Shown here piece after piece: positions 7,581 to 13,958 of a DNA stretch of 14,936 nt (position 1 is its first letter; the number at the start of each line of letters is the position of its first letter). The notes under the pieces are model-generated. The model was given only the letters and a program-made list of their open reading frames with translations. It searched no databases and was not told where the DNA came from. The translations under genes and the position numbers were made by a program. Source of the stretch: IIICB1 sp035968095 (GTDB lineage: Bacteria > Cyanobacteriota > Cyanobacteriia > Cyanobacteriales > SIO1D9); assembly GCA_035968095.1 (NCBI GenBank), contig JAWQFW010000126.1, forward strand, positions 1 through 14,936. Reading direction: 5' to 3'.

Positions 7581-7748
7581 GTGTTAATTGCTTCTCAAGC
7601 TGAATTTCAAATTAAATTACTCAGCGATCGCGCCAAACTTCTCGTTATCAATTACCCAGGAAAGGATGAGCGGCAGCTATTTTTAGATTTTAGTAATTAT
7701 TTTAGTTTATACTGGAATCTGAGAAGTAAACATATCTCCAGCGACTAA
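7581..7748 (+). pseudogene. Possible 55-codon frame or remnant
   Basis: A frame opens at GTG 7581 and ends at TAA 7746-7748, just after an in-frame stop at 7563. The inferred peptide contains segments EFQIKLLSDRAKLLVI and DERQLFLDF, then ends FSLYWNLRSKHISSD. It reads like real protein and faintly recalls the N-terminal region of Ycf46-type AAA ATPases, which have a hydrophobic 'hhhh..eEER' stretch. There is no ATG and no clear Shine-Dalgarno. It may be the decayed start of a longer gene, a small gene or chance. It lies 31 bp before the GH15 start. Confidence 0.3.
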
Positions 7749-7766
7749 AATTAGAAAAAAGCTAGT

Positions 7767-7771
7767 AGGAG
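7767..7771 (+). promoter_or_regulatory. Shine-Dalgarno for the GH15 gene
   Basis: AGGAG with 7 bases to ATG 7779 supports that start codon. Most other genes here have weaker sites. Confidence 0.7.
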
Positions 7772-7778
7772 TAAGGGA

Positions 7779-9614
7779 ATGGGATATAAACCAATCGAAA
7801 GCTACGGAATCATCGGCAATATGTATACTACTGCTTTAGTAGGTTTAGATGGTTCAATCGATTGGTTTTGCTTTCCCCATCACGATTCACCTAGCGTTTT
7901 TGCGGCGTTACTCGACTCAGAAAAAGGCGGCTATTTTCAAATTGCGCCTTTAGGAGATCGTGTTACTTGTAAACAATTATATTGGCCCCAAACTAATGTT
8001 TTAATTACGCGCTTTTTAACTCCGGAAGGTGTTGCTGAAGTTGTGGATTTTATGCCTGTAAATTTGCAAGCTGGGGAAACAGGTTATCACTGGTTAGTGC
8101 GGAAAGTTACAGTTGTGCGTTGCTGTCTGGATTTGCGAGTAGAATGTTATCCTGCTTTTAATTATGCGCGCGATCGCCACGAAGTTACTTTAACTGAAAA
8201 TGGGGCTTGTTTCCACAGCGACAATCTCAGCCTCGGACTCGCAACCGATATTCCGCTTCAGCAACAAGGAAATGGCGTATCTGGTAAGTTTACCCTCCAG
8301 GCTGGGGAAAGTGCGATTTTTGTACTGAGAAAGTTAACCACAGACTGTGACTGCGGTGTACCCCTCGATCGCGAAGCAACTTTTGGTTTGTTCGAGGATA
8401 CGGTAAAATATTGGCGACGTTGGCTTTCTCAATGCGTTTATAAAGGTCGTTGGCGTTCGGAAGTTGAAAGATCGGCTTTGGTACTAAAATTATTAACTTT
8501 TGAACCCACAGGGGCGATCGTTGCTGCGCCTACCTGTAGTTTACCAGAAAGTATCGGCGGTGAACGCAACTGGGACTACCGTTATACTTGGATTCGAGAC
8601 GCAGCTTTTACGCTTTATGCTTTGTTACGAATTGGCTTTAGTGAAGAAGCAGCGAGATTTATGGAATGGATCTCGGAACGTTGTCGATCTCGCTGTCCTG
8701 ATGGTTCCCTACAAATAATGTACGGGATTGATGGTCGCAAAGATTTAACTGAGGAAACTTTAGATCATTTAGCCGGATACAAAAATTCTCAACCAGTCCA
8801 CCTCGGCAATGGCGCATATAATCAATTTCAACTCGATATTGTCGGTGAGTTGATGGATTCGGTATATCTGTATAACAAATACGGAACTTTAATTTCCTAT
8901 GAACTTTGGACGCAATTAAGAGAATTACTTGATTGGTTATCTGATAACTGGGAAAGAAAAGATGAGGGAATTTGGGAAATGCGAAACGGACAAAAACACC
9001 ATGTTTACTCGAAATTAATGTGTTGGGTAGCTTTCGATCGCGCTTTACGTTTAGCTGAAAAACGTTCTTTTCCTGCCCCTCGCGAACGTTGGTTAAAGGA
9101 ACGCGATCGCCTTTACGAAGAAATTATGACTCAAGGTTGGAATGAAGAAAAGCAGGCTTTTGTCCAACGTTATGATTGCGATACTTTAGATGCTAGCAAT
9201 TTATTGATGCCTTTAGTCTTTTTTGTTTCGCCGACAGATCCGCGAATGTTGGCTACTTTAAAGGCAATTAATCGACAACCAGAGAAAGGTGGTTTGGTTT
9301 ACGATAGTCTGGTTTATCGCTATAACTTAGAGAAAAGTAGCGATGGTTTAAGTGGTGAAGAAGGTACTTTTAATGTTTGTACTTTCTGGTTGGTTGAAGC
9401 TTTGACTCGCGCTGGAAAGGAAGATAAAAGCAAGCTGGAATCAGCAAGATTGATGTTCGAGAAAATGCTTGGTTATGCGAATCATTTGGGTTTGTTTTCG
9501 GAAGAAATGAATGCTGGTGGTTCGGCTTTGGGAAATTTTCCTCAAGCTTTGACTCATTTAGCTTTAATTAGCGCTGCTTGGAACTTGAATAAAGCTTTGG
9601 GAGAGGATGAATAG
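7779..9614 (+). CDS. Glycoside hydrolase family 15 (glucoamylase/trehalase-like)
   Basis: A 611-residue cytoplasmic enzyme without a signal peptide. The N-terminal region (about 1-200: ESYGIIGNMYTTALV, LDGSIDWFCFP) is the beta-sandwich typical of bacterial GH15 glucoamylase/trehalase-like proteins. The (alpha/alpha)6 catalytic barrel follows, with RNWDYRYTWIRDA around residues 263-275. The likely general acid is Glu400 in DEGIWEMR, and the likely base is Glu575 or Glu576 in FSEEMNAGG, just before LGNFPQALTHLALI. The inverting family releases glucose from alpha-glucans or splits trehalose; sequence alone does not settle which. Full length for the family. It probably serves glycogen or trehalose turnover. 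It is transcribed alone and faces the convergent DUF1350 gene. Confidence 0.93.
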   Translation: MGYKPIESYGIIGNMYTTALVGLDGSIDWFCFPHHDSPSVFAALLDSEKGGYFQIAPLGDRVTCKQLYWPQTNVLITRFLTPEGVAEVVDFMPVNLQAGETGYHWLVRKVTVVRCCLDLRVECYPAFNYARDRHEVTLTENGACFHSDNLSLGLATDIPLQQQGNGVSGKFTLQAGESAIFVLRKLTTDCDCGVPLDREATFGLFEDTVKYWRRWLSQCVYKGRWRSEVERSALVLKLLTFEPTGAIVAAPTCSLPESIGGERNWDYRYTWIRDAAFTLYALLRIGFSEEAARFMEWISERCRSRCPDGSLQIMYGIDGRKDLTEETLDHLAGYKNSQPVHLGNGAYNQFQLDIVGELMDSVYLYNKYGTLISYELWTQLRELLDWLSDNWERKDEGIWEMRNGQKHHVYSKLMCWVAFDRALRLAEKRSFPAPRERWLKERDRLYEEIMTQGWNEEKQAFVQRYDCDTLDASNLLMPLVFFVSPTDPRMLATLKAINRQPEKGGLVYDSLVYRYNLEKSSDGLSGEEGTFNVCTFWLVEALTRAGKEDKSKLESARLMFEKMLGYANHLGLFSEEMNAGGSALGNFPQALTHLALISAAWNLNKALGEDE

Positions 9615-9837
9615 TTTTGTTTTTCAAGATGAGCGGATTTGGGTTGATTTTAGGGGGGAAATTGCTTTGATTAAAGTTAATTTTTGGGGTTGATTTTAAT
9701 TGATTTGCATGATATTATTTTTATAATGGAATGGTGATGTTGATTTTTAGCTGCTCAGATTTCCATTATAAAGAAAACTTCTATAATTAGAATACCAAGA
9801 AACGCGGGTTTTGGCAATAGTAAAAACGAAATTTCAT
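9615..9837. other. Convergent spacer between GH15 and DUF1350 genes
   Basis: I see no gene in this A+T-rich spacer. GGGTTGATTTTA occurs at 9641-9652 and again at 9687-9698, 46 bp apart, with a weaker relative near 9738. An inverted repeat lies at 9720-9772. Any termination signal for the two converging genes should be here. Confidence 0.5.
9720..9772. terminator. Inverted repeat in convergent spacer, weak terminator candidate
   Basis: TTTATAATGGAA (9720-9731) and TTCCATTATAAA (9761-9772) are perfect 12-bp complements, separated by 29 bases. The position between converging genes suits a bidirectional terminator. The arms are A+T-rich and the loop long, so it may instead be an element end or a protein site. 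Confidence 0.35.
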
Positions 9838-10611
9838 TTAACTTAAAACGACGGGGTTTAACCAACGCAAAACTTCTTGTTTGAGACGATAAAGATCGCG
9901 AGAAAAGCTTTGTTTGACGAATTGCGCGATCGCATCCAGGGGAGTAAAATCATTTCCCGCTTGCCAGTTGACATCTTGCGCTAAAGGTGTAGTATGAGTT
10001 CCAGGTAGAGTTTGCATCGCTACCATCCGGGGAAATTTACCTTCCAAGACGGGATTGAGGATAATCGTTTGGTCGATGGTATCGTTGGTAAACTTAATCA
10101 ATAAATTACGACGAATTTGGTAAGCTTCAGCGATTAATTCGTTGGTTTCCTCCGGGGAAGGTGTAAACTCGACATTGAAAACCGGAGTCAGATTAAATTG
10201 GGCTGCGAAAGGAATTGCTTGACGCACGGGATAATTATTGTAAGAAATTAAAATATTCCCAGCCCGTTTGACGGAAAACAGACTTCCAATCAATAAATGT
10301 AGTTTACACCCCATGCTATGTCCAATGCCGTAGATGGGGAGATATTGTTTTTCCAAAGCATTCGTGACTAATAAGCGATGGTGGATTGTCTCGAAACGAT
10401 TGAGGACATCTCGCGCGATCGCGGTATGATCTAAAGTATTGAGAAACGGTGTCGCAACTACTGCAAATCCAGCTTTCCCCAATTCCTCTAATAACCAGCG
10501 ATAAGTAATCTGCGGGGCTGTAGCGACAAACGCCCCGCCGAGAAAATGGACAATACCAATAGGATTTCGGGGCAGTAACACCCAACCACCAGAAATTTCT
10601 TGCCAAATCAT
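9838..10611 (-). CDS. DUF1350 family protein (alpha/beta-hydrolase-like)
   Basis: This 257-residue soluble protein matches the DUF1350 family of cyanobacteria and plastids. Recognisable segments are the start WQEISGGWVLLPRNP, IVHFLGGAFV with an oxyanion-hole-like GG, and YGIGHSMGCKLHLLI. The last contains a Gly-His-Ser-Met-Gly nucleophile elbow with Ser99, as in alpha/beta hydrolases. I did not place the acid and His of a triad with confidence, so catalysis is unproven; no substrate is known to me. ATG 10611 has no strong Shine-Dalgarno. A near-consensus promoter at 10837-10866 could drive it through a leader of about 220 bases rich in hairpins. Confidence 0.88.
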   Translation of the reverse strand: MIWQEISGGWVLLPRNPIGIVHFLGGAFVATAPQITYRWLLEELGKAGFAVVATPFLNTLDHTAIARDVLNRFETIHHRLLVTNALEKQYLPIYGIGHSMGCKLHLLIGSLFSVKRAGNILISYNNYPVRQAIPFAAQFNLTPVFNVEFTPSPEETNELIAEAYQIRRNLLIKFTNDTIDQTIILNPVLEGKFPRMVAMQTLPGTHTTPLAQDVNWQAGNDFTPLDAIAQFVKQSFSRDLYRLKQEVLRWLNPVVLS

Positions 10612-10676
10612 GCTTGCTTTATGTGGTTAATCTTTCTTTATCCTAGCGGTTTCTGGTGTTAAATAAACAACAATTT

Positions 10677-10694
10677 AGCCCGCGAAGGCGGGCT
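10677..10694. terminator. GCCCGC-GAAG-GCGGGC hairpin, interspersed repeat
   Basis: AGCCCGC and GCGGGCT make a perfect 7-bp stem around a GAAG loop (CTTC on the minus strand). The sequence plus its flank TTCGTATAGCC resembles a repeat I know from several cyanobacterial genomes. On the minus strand it is followed by TAAATTGTTGTTTATTT, T-rich but interrupted, so it could end a minus-strand transcript begun near 10830. Confidence 0.5.
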
Positions 10695-10703
10695 TGGTTC
10701 GTA

Positions 10704-10730
10704 TAGCCGCGACTTTAGTCGTCGGGGCTA
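10704..10730. repeat. Nested TAGCC / CGAC hairpin
   Basis: TAGCC (10704-10708) pairs with GGCTA (10726-10730). Inside them CGAC (10710-10713) pairs with GTCG (10718-10721) around a TTTA loop. It directly follows the CCCGC hairpin and looks like the second half of the same interspersed palindromic element. Confidence 0.5.
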
Positions 10731-10738
10731 ATTTACCT

Positions 10739-10802
10739 CTTCCGAAGAAGTCAGCAGAAGGCTGAGGGTTACGCTTTAGAATTCAACTTCCGAAGAAGTC
10801 AG
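10739..10802. repeat. Two 16-bp direct repeats forming UUCG hairpins
   Basis: CTTCCGAAGAAGTCAG occurs at 10739-10754 and 10787-10802, exactly 48 bp apart. On the minus strand each reads CTGACTTCTTCGGAAG, which folds as a CTTC stem capped by a stable UUCG tetraloop; the copy at 10786-10799 has a 5-bp stem. ACCCTC precedes both on the minus strand, so a degenerate unit of about 26-32 bp is duplicated. A third small stem, TCAGC/GCTGA, lies at 10751-10765. Confidence 0.6.
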
Positions 10803-10836
10803 AAGAGGGTCGATCTAGAACCCCCTGTATGAGAGG

Positions 10837-10866
10837 ATTATAACCCCATAAAATTCCGGGGGTCAA
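10837..10866 (-). promoter_or_regulatory. Near-consensus sigma70 promoter, minus strand
   Basis: On the minus strand TTGACC (10866-10861) and a perfect TATAAT (10842-10837) are 18 bp apart. The start would be near 10830, reading through the hairpin block toward the DUF1350 gene. ACCCC and GGGGT arms straddle the spacer as an inverted repeat (10843-10847 with 10859-10863), which could be an operator. Confidence 0.6.
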
Positions 10867-10947
10867 GTAAGAAGTCGAATAATTGAGAATAAGTTTCATT
10901 AAGTAGGTCATCAACAAGCCTCAAAACTATACCAGACAAGGCTTTCA

Positions 10948-10994
10948 AGGGGGTTTACGCAAGAATAGGGTTTTCAGCGATTCTCAAACCCCCT
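10948..10994. terminator. Two-tier hairpin after the PaaK-like gene
   Basis: AGGGGGTTT (10948-10956) and AAACCCCCT (10986-10994) pair perfectly, with an inner stem AGAAT/ATTCT (10962-10966 with 10980-10984). It begins 43 bp past the stop of the minus-strand adenylate-forming gene, where a terminator is expected. No good U-tract follows on that strand, so it may be Rho-type, a transcript-stabilising fold or an element end. Confidence 0.4.
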
Positions 10995-11037
10995 CGAAAA
11001 TATAGAGTAATTAATCCAAAAATCGCGATAAAATCCG

Positions 11038-12549
11038 CTACGCTTGACTAAATCCCTTCCTAGTATAGCGATGCTTAACACCGAGGGGAAAGTATTCCGG
11101 ATCGCCCATTGACTTAAGAATTATCTGAGGTTGCTGGTATGCTGGAGGAACGTAATTCGCAAATTCGCTATTCAGACGCAGTAGTTGTGAGAGAATCGAA
11201 GTAGCGATCGCCTTTTTCTTGCTTTCATCTGCTTCAATATCGGGCGCTAATTCCACTACAATCGACAAAAAAGGATTTTGCTGGGAATCTTGTTTCACTT
11301 CCATCACAAACTTACCAGTCAGCCAATCTCTAACTTCAATTTGTTCTAATCCTACCGCAACATTCTCCGGATAGATATTTGCCCCAAAATAGGAAACAGT
11401 AAAATGAGAACGACCGAAAATGTAAACAAAGGGTAACTGACGAACACCTCTAGAGTCTAATTCTCCCACAGGATCGAAATTTTGACCGTGAAGAAAATCG
11501 ATCATCTCGGAATAACTAATAATTCCCCCTTGGTCAGAAATATGATAGCGCAGCAAAGGAATTCCATTATCACCAGAAAATAACAAAGTCCCCTCGTGTG
11601 TCTCAAAAAAGCGCGAAAGTGGGTCATACTGAACTAAAGTCGGTAAACGAGACTCCCCAAACAACTCCCTCGCTGCGTCAGGATGTTGACTCAAAAACCT
11701 GCGAATACAAATACTCAAAGGAGTTTCGTTACCCAAAACTCCTGCATCTGCTGTACCGTAGAGAGAAGCCGAATCATAACAGAAATTTGTCTCACCGAGG
11801 ACTTCACCGACAATAGTACGCCATTCCTCGCTAAATACTTCTCCCGCCATGACCAATTTTACTCGATAAGGTCGCCAGTCGAGTCCTTGGGCTTTGCCAG
11901 TGTCGATAACATCTTTGAGAAAGGGAGGATAGCCTAACAATACCACTTGGTCGAAGAAAGGCGCTAACTCTTCAACAACGCGGAAAATTTCGGTTTTGTT
12001 GTTTCCGGGAGTAACGACGGTGAGAGGATAACCTTTTGCTGCGAGGTGACGACAGCAGTTTGCGGTATACATTCCACCCACCCAAGTACCCAGTGTAAAG
12101 CAAACCACAGCGAGGGTGCGACGTTGGTCTGCTTGGAAACTATCATGAAAGATTTGCTCGAATCTAGTGGCGATCGCATATTCATCGCTGAGAAAACGCA
12201 ACCAAAAACTCGGTTTTCCGGTAGATCCTGACGAAACTGCCACAAAATCACAACTTTCTATCTTACCATGACGACACAAATCTGGCAAAGAATTGACTTG
12301 CAAATAATTCTTTTTCGTGGTAAAGGGTAACTTTTGGAAATCAGCGAAAGTTTGGATTGCCGCCGGATCGAGGTGATGTGTTTCGAGAAAATTCTGGTAA
12401 GCTGGGACTGTAGCCGCAACGTAGTGAAAAAGTTGGAGAACTTCTGCTTCTGGGTCAGTATCCAGCGATGCTTCTATTTTAGCTTCTAAAGGCGTATCCA
12501 GAAAATTTTGGCAAGCAGCAATTAAGTTTTGTGATTGATTTTTCTGCAT
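11038..12549 (-). CDS. PaaK-like adenylate-forming enzyme (acyl/aryl-CoA ligase family)
   Basis: A 503-residue protein of the ANL superfamily, closest in look to phenylacetate-CoA ligase-like proteins. The ATP-binding loop SSGSTGKP is at 106-113, the aromatic YGTADAG at 264-270, YHISDQGG with Asp339 at 335-342, and GRSHF then GANIYPENV at 379-397. A C-terminal basic RYTRKG with Lys498 may be the catalytic lysine. Such enzymes activate a carboxylate as its adenylate and usually pass it to CoA. No aromatic-degradation genes are nearby, so the substrate is unknown. AGGAG at 12555-12559 on the minus strand, 5 bases from ATG 12549, fixes the start. It lies 33 bp after the DUF29 gene, probably in one operon. 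Confidence 0.85.
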   Translation of the reverse strand: MQKNQSQNLIAACQNFLDTPLEAKIEASLDTDPEAEVLQLFHYVAATVPAYQNFLETHHLDPAAIQTFADFQKLPFTTKKNYLQVNSLPDLCRHGKIESCDFVAVSSGSTGKPSFWLRFLSDEYAIATRFEQIFHDSFQADQRRTLAVVCFTLGTWVGGMYTANCCRHLAAKGYPLTVVTPGNNKTEIFRVVEELAPFFDQVVLLGYPPFLKDVIDTGKAQGLDWRPYRVKLVMAGEVFSEEWRTIVGEVLGETNFCYDSASLYGTADAGVLGNETPLSICIRRFLSQHPDAARELFGESRLPTLVQYDPLSRFFETHEGTLLFSGDNGIPLLRYHISDQGGIISYSEMIDFLHGQNFDPVGELDSRGVRQLPFVYIFGRSHFTVSYFGANIYPENVAVGLEQIEVRDWLTGKFVMEVKQDSQQNPFLSIVVELAPDIEADESKKKAIATSILSQLLRLNSEFANYVPPAYQQPQIILKSMGDPEYFPLGVKHRYTRKGFSQA

Positions 12550-12554
12550 TTTTT

Positions 12555-12559
12555 CTCCT
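12555..12559 (-). promoter_or_regulatory. Shine-Dalgarno for the PaaK-like gene
   Basis: AGGAG on the minus strand, 5 bases before ATG 12549. It sits inside the 33-bp gap to the DUF29 gene, consistent with separate translation initiation on a shared transcript. Confidence 0.7.
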
Positions 12560-12582
12560 GATAAGATTAAACTAATAAATAA

Positions 12583-13005
12583 CTAACCAGAAATTAATTT
12601 TCTCGCGCGATCGATAATTTTTTTACGGTCAACTATTGCTGATAATTCTGTTGGTTCGTATTTTCCTTTTGCTACTTCTAAAGAAGCTTTGTTAATTGCT
12701 TCTTCATAAGCTTCTGTAAATGCAAGTTGTAATTCGTCGTAATTTAAATAATAGCCTCCAAATTGACGACGTTTGTTTTTTCTTTGGATAGCGAGGACAG
12801 AATTTCTGATTGAAATTTCCCAAGATTTAGTGGTGCGATTTTCGGCTTCTTGTTTAATTAAATGAATTAGCAAAATTACTGCATAGCTAGTAATGTTATT
12901 AATTTTGTCATCTCGGCTCATTTCTTCAAGTTCTTCGACAACAGTTAATGCACCGGAAATATCGCCTTTAAGAAGTAAATCTTTGAGTGTCAATAGTTCT
13001 TCCAT
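12583..13005 (-). CDS. DUF29-like protein
   Basis: A 140-residue, highly charged, mostly helical protein without signal or membrane segments. Segments VEELEEMSRDDKINN, ILLIHLIKQ and TKSWEISIRNS match the pattern of the DUF29 family, which is much expanded in cyanobacteria and has no firm function. The C-terminal half (KNKRRQFGGYYLNYDEL, then a helical stretch to IDRARKLISG) fits the longer members. ATG 13005 has only a weak GGA upstream. It is the first gene of a probable two-gene operon with the adenylate-forming enzyme. I can name the family but not the role. Confidence 0.75.
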   Translation of the reverse strand: MEELLTLKDLLLKGDISGALTVVEELEEMSRDDKINNITSYAVILLIHLIKQEAENRTTKSWEISIRNSVLAIQRKNKRRQFGGYYLNYDELQLAFTEAYEEAINKASLEVAKGKYEPTELSAIVDRKKIIDRARKLISG

Positions 13006-13200
13006 ATTTTTCCATTTCTTGTTTCGATATTTGTTAATAAAAAGTAGCCAGCGAGAGACTTTGCAAGTTTCGGGATAGTCAAAATAATCAGAAAATAAAG
13101 GATTGTTTTGAGTAAGAATAGCGCCCTAGATAGGATAATTTTTCAGAATTTTACTGAGAGGAAGATTCAGGCAAAAATAATCGATAACCTCAGCTTAAAT
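13006..13200. other. Spacer between GST and DUF29 genes
   Basis: A 195-bp A+T-rich spacer. It should hold the promoter of the DUF29/adenylate-forming operon and the end of the GST transcript. No clear -35/-10 pair with good spacing and no terminator hairpin stand out. Confidence 0.4.
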
Positions 13201-13806
13201 TCAACTCGGAACATTCATTCCTTTTTGTACCGCAGGACGTTGGCTAACTGTTTCATACCAACGCTTTAAATGAAGATGATTATCGAGGGTTAATTCCATA
13301 AAATCGTAGCTAGCAATCCAAGGATAGGTAATGATGTCAGCAATAGTATAATTGTCACAGATATATTCGCGATTTGCTAACTGGGTATCTAGGACTTCGT
13401 ACAAACGTAAAGTTTCCTTTTGGTAACGGGCGATCGCGTAAGGGATTTTTTCTGGTGCAAAACGATTAAAATGGTTGTATTGTCCAAACATCGGTCCCAC
13501 GCTAGCCATTTGAAACATCACCCATTCGAGAACTTGATAACGTTGCTTAGTTTCCGTAGGTAAAAATTGCTGAGTTTTTTCGGCTAAATAAATTAAAATT
13601 GCTCCCGACTCAAAAATGGTAAGATTCGTATCGTTGTCGCGGATAGCGGGAATTTTACTGTTAGGATTAATTTCGATAAATTCTGGCGTAAATTGCTCAC
13701 CTTTGGTAATGTCGATCTGATGAACTTGATAGGGTAAACCGACTTCCTCCAGCATAATCGAAGCTTTGCGTCCGTTCGGTGTGGTAAAAGTGTAGAGGTC
13801 AATCAT
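13201..13806 (-). CDS. Glutathione S-transferase, Nu-class (YfcG/YghU-like)
   Basis: A 201-residue, full-length cytosolic GST. The N-terminal thioredoxin fold has TTPNGRKASIMLEE, with Thr9 and Asn11 at the glutathione-contact positions of E. coli YfcG. It continues with NPNSKIPAI (cis-Pro53) and FESGAIL (Glu66-Ser67). The helical domain shows GPMFGQYNHF, PYAIARYQKET and YTIADIITYPW, close to YfcG throughout. Nu-class enzymes bind two glutathiones and act as disulfide-bond reductases with little classical transferase activity, so a thiol redox role is likely. ATG 13806 has no strong Shine-Dalgarno. The gene diverges from 13959 and is separated from the DUF29 gene by 195 bp, so it is probably its own unit. 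Confidence 0.92.
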   Translation of the reverse strand: MIDLYTFTTPNGRKASIMLEEVGLPYQVHQIDITKGEQFTPEFIEINPNSKIPAIRDNDTNLTIFESGAILIYLAEKTQQFLPTETKQRYQVLEWVMFQMASVGPMFGQYNHFNRFAPEKIPYAIARYQKETLRLYEVLDTQLANREYICDNYTIADIITYPWIASYDFMELTLDNHLHLKRWYETVSQRPAVQKGMNVPS

Positions 13807-13958
13807 TGTTAGTTCTATACTCGTCTAGCTTTTATTATCGCCACTAAAGAGAAATTGAGGATCGCAAATTGAGAATTAGGGTTTTTCCCACTGACGAAGA
13901 CGGAAAAAGACAAGCTAAAATAGTTGCTTGTGTGACCTATTGATGAGAATTACTTGTT
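13807..13958. promoter_or_regulatory. Divergent intergenic region
   Basis: This 152-bp spacer must hold promoters for the GST (minus) and the membrane-anchored gene (plus). On the plus strand CTGACG (13891-13896) and TAAAAT (13916-13921) could be -35 and -10, but the 19-bp spacing is poor. I found nothing convincing for the minus strand. Confidence 0.3.

Larger units (their letters stand above)
10612..11037. other. Hairpin-rich gene-free block
   Basis: No coding frame is convincing in these 426 bp between two minus-strand genes. Unlike the other spacers it is packed with structure: a CCCGC hairpin (10677-10694), a TAGCC/CGAC hairpin (10704-10730), two 16-bp direct repeats that form UUCG-loop hairpins on the minus strand, a sigma70-like minus-strand promoter, and a long hairpin at 10948-10994. 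Each is entered separately. The density suggests an RNA-producing locus or the relic of a small palindromic mobile element. Confidence 0.6.

Noticed and set aside
7684..7713. Promoter with TATACT at 7708 for the GH15 gene
   Set aside because: The -10 is fair, but no -35-like hexamer lies 16-18 bp upstream, and it overlaps the possible short frame.
10316..10606. Overlapping 96-residue minus-strand frame within the DUF1350 gene
   Set aside because: It is a shifted frame of a well-matched DUF1350 coding region, and the peptide looks random.
10739..10802. Start of a CRISPR array
   Set aside because: There are only two 16-bp copies, and similarity continues unevenly into the supposed spacer. No cas gene is nearby.
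10812..10840. tRNA-like arm around the GGTTCTAGATCGACC segment (minus strand)
   Set aside because: It recalls a T-arm, but no acceptor, D or anticodon arm can be built around it.
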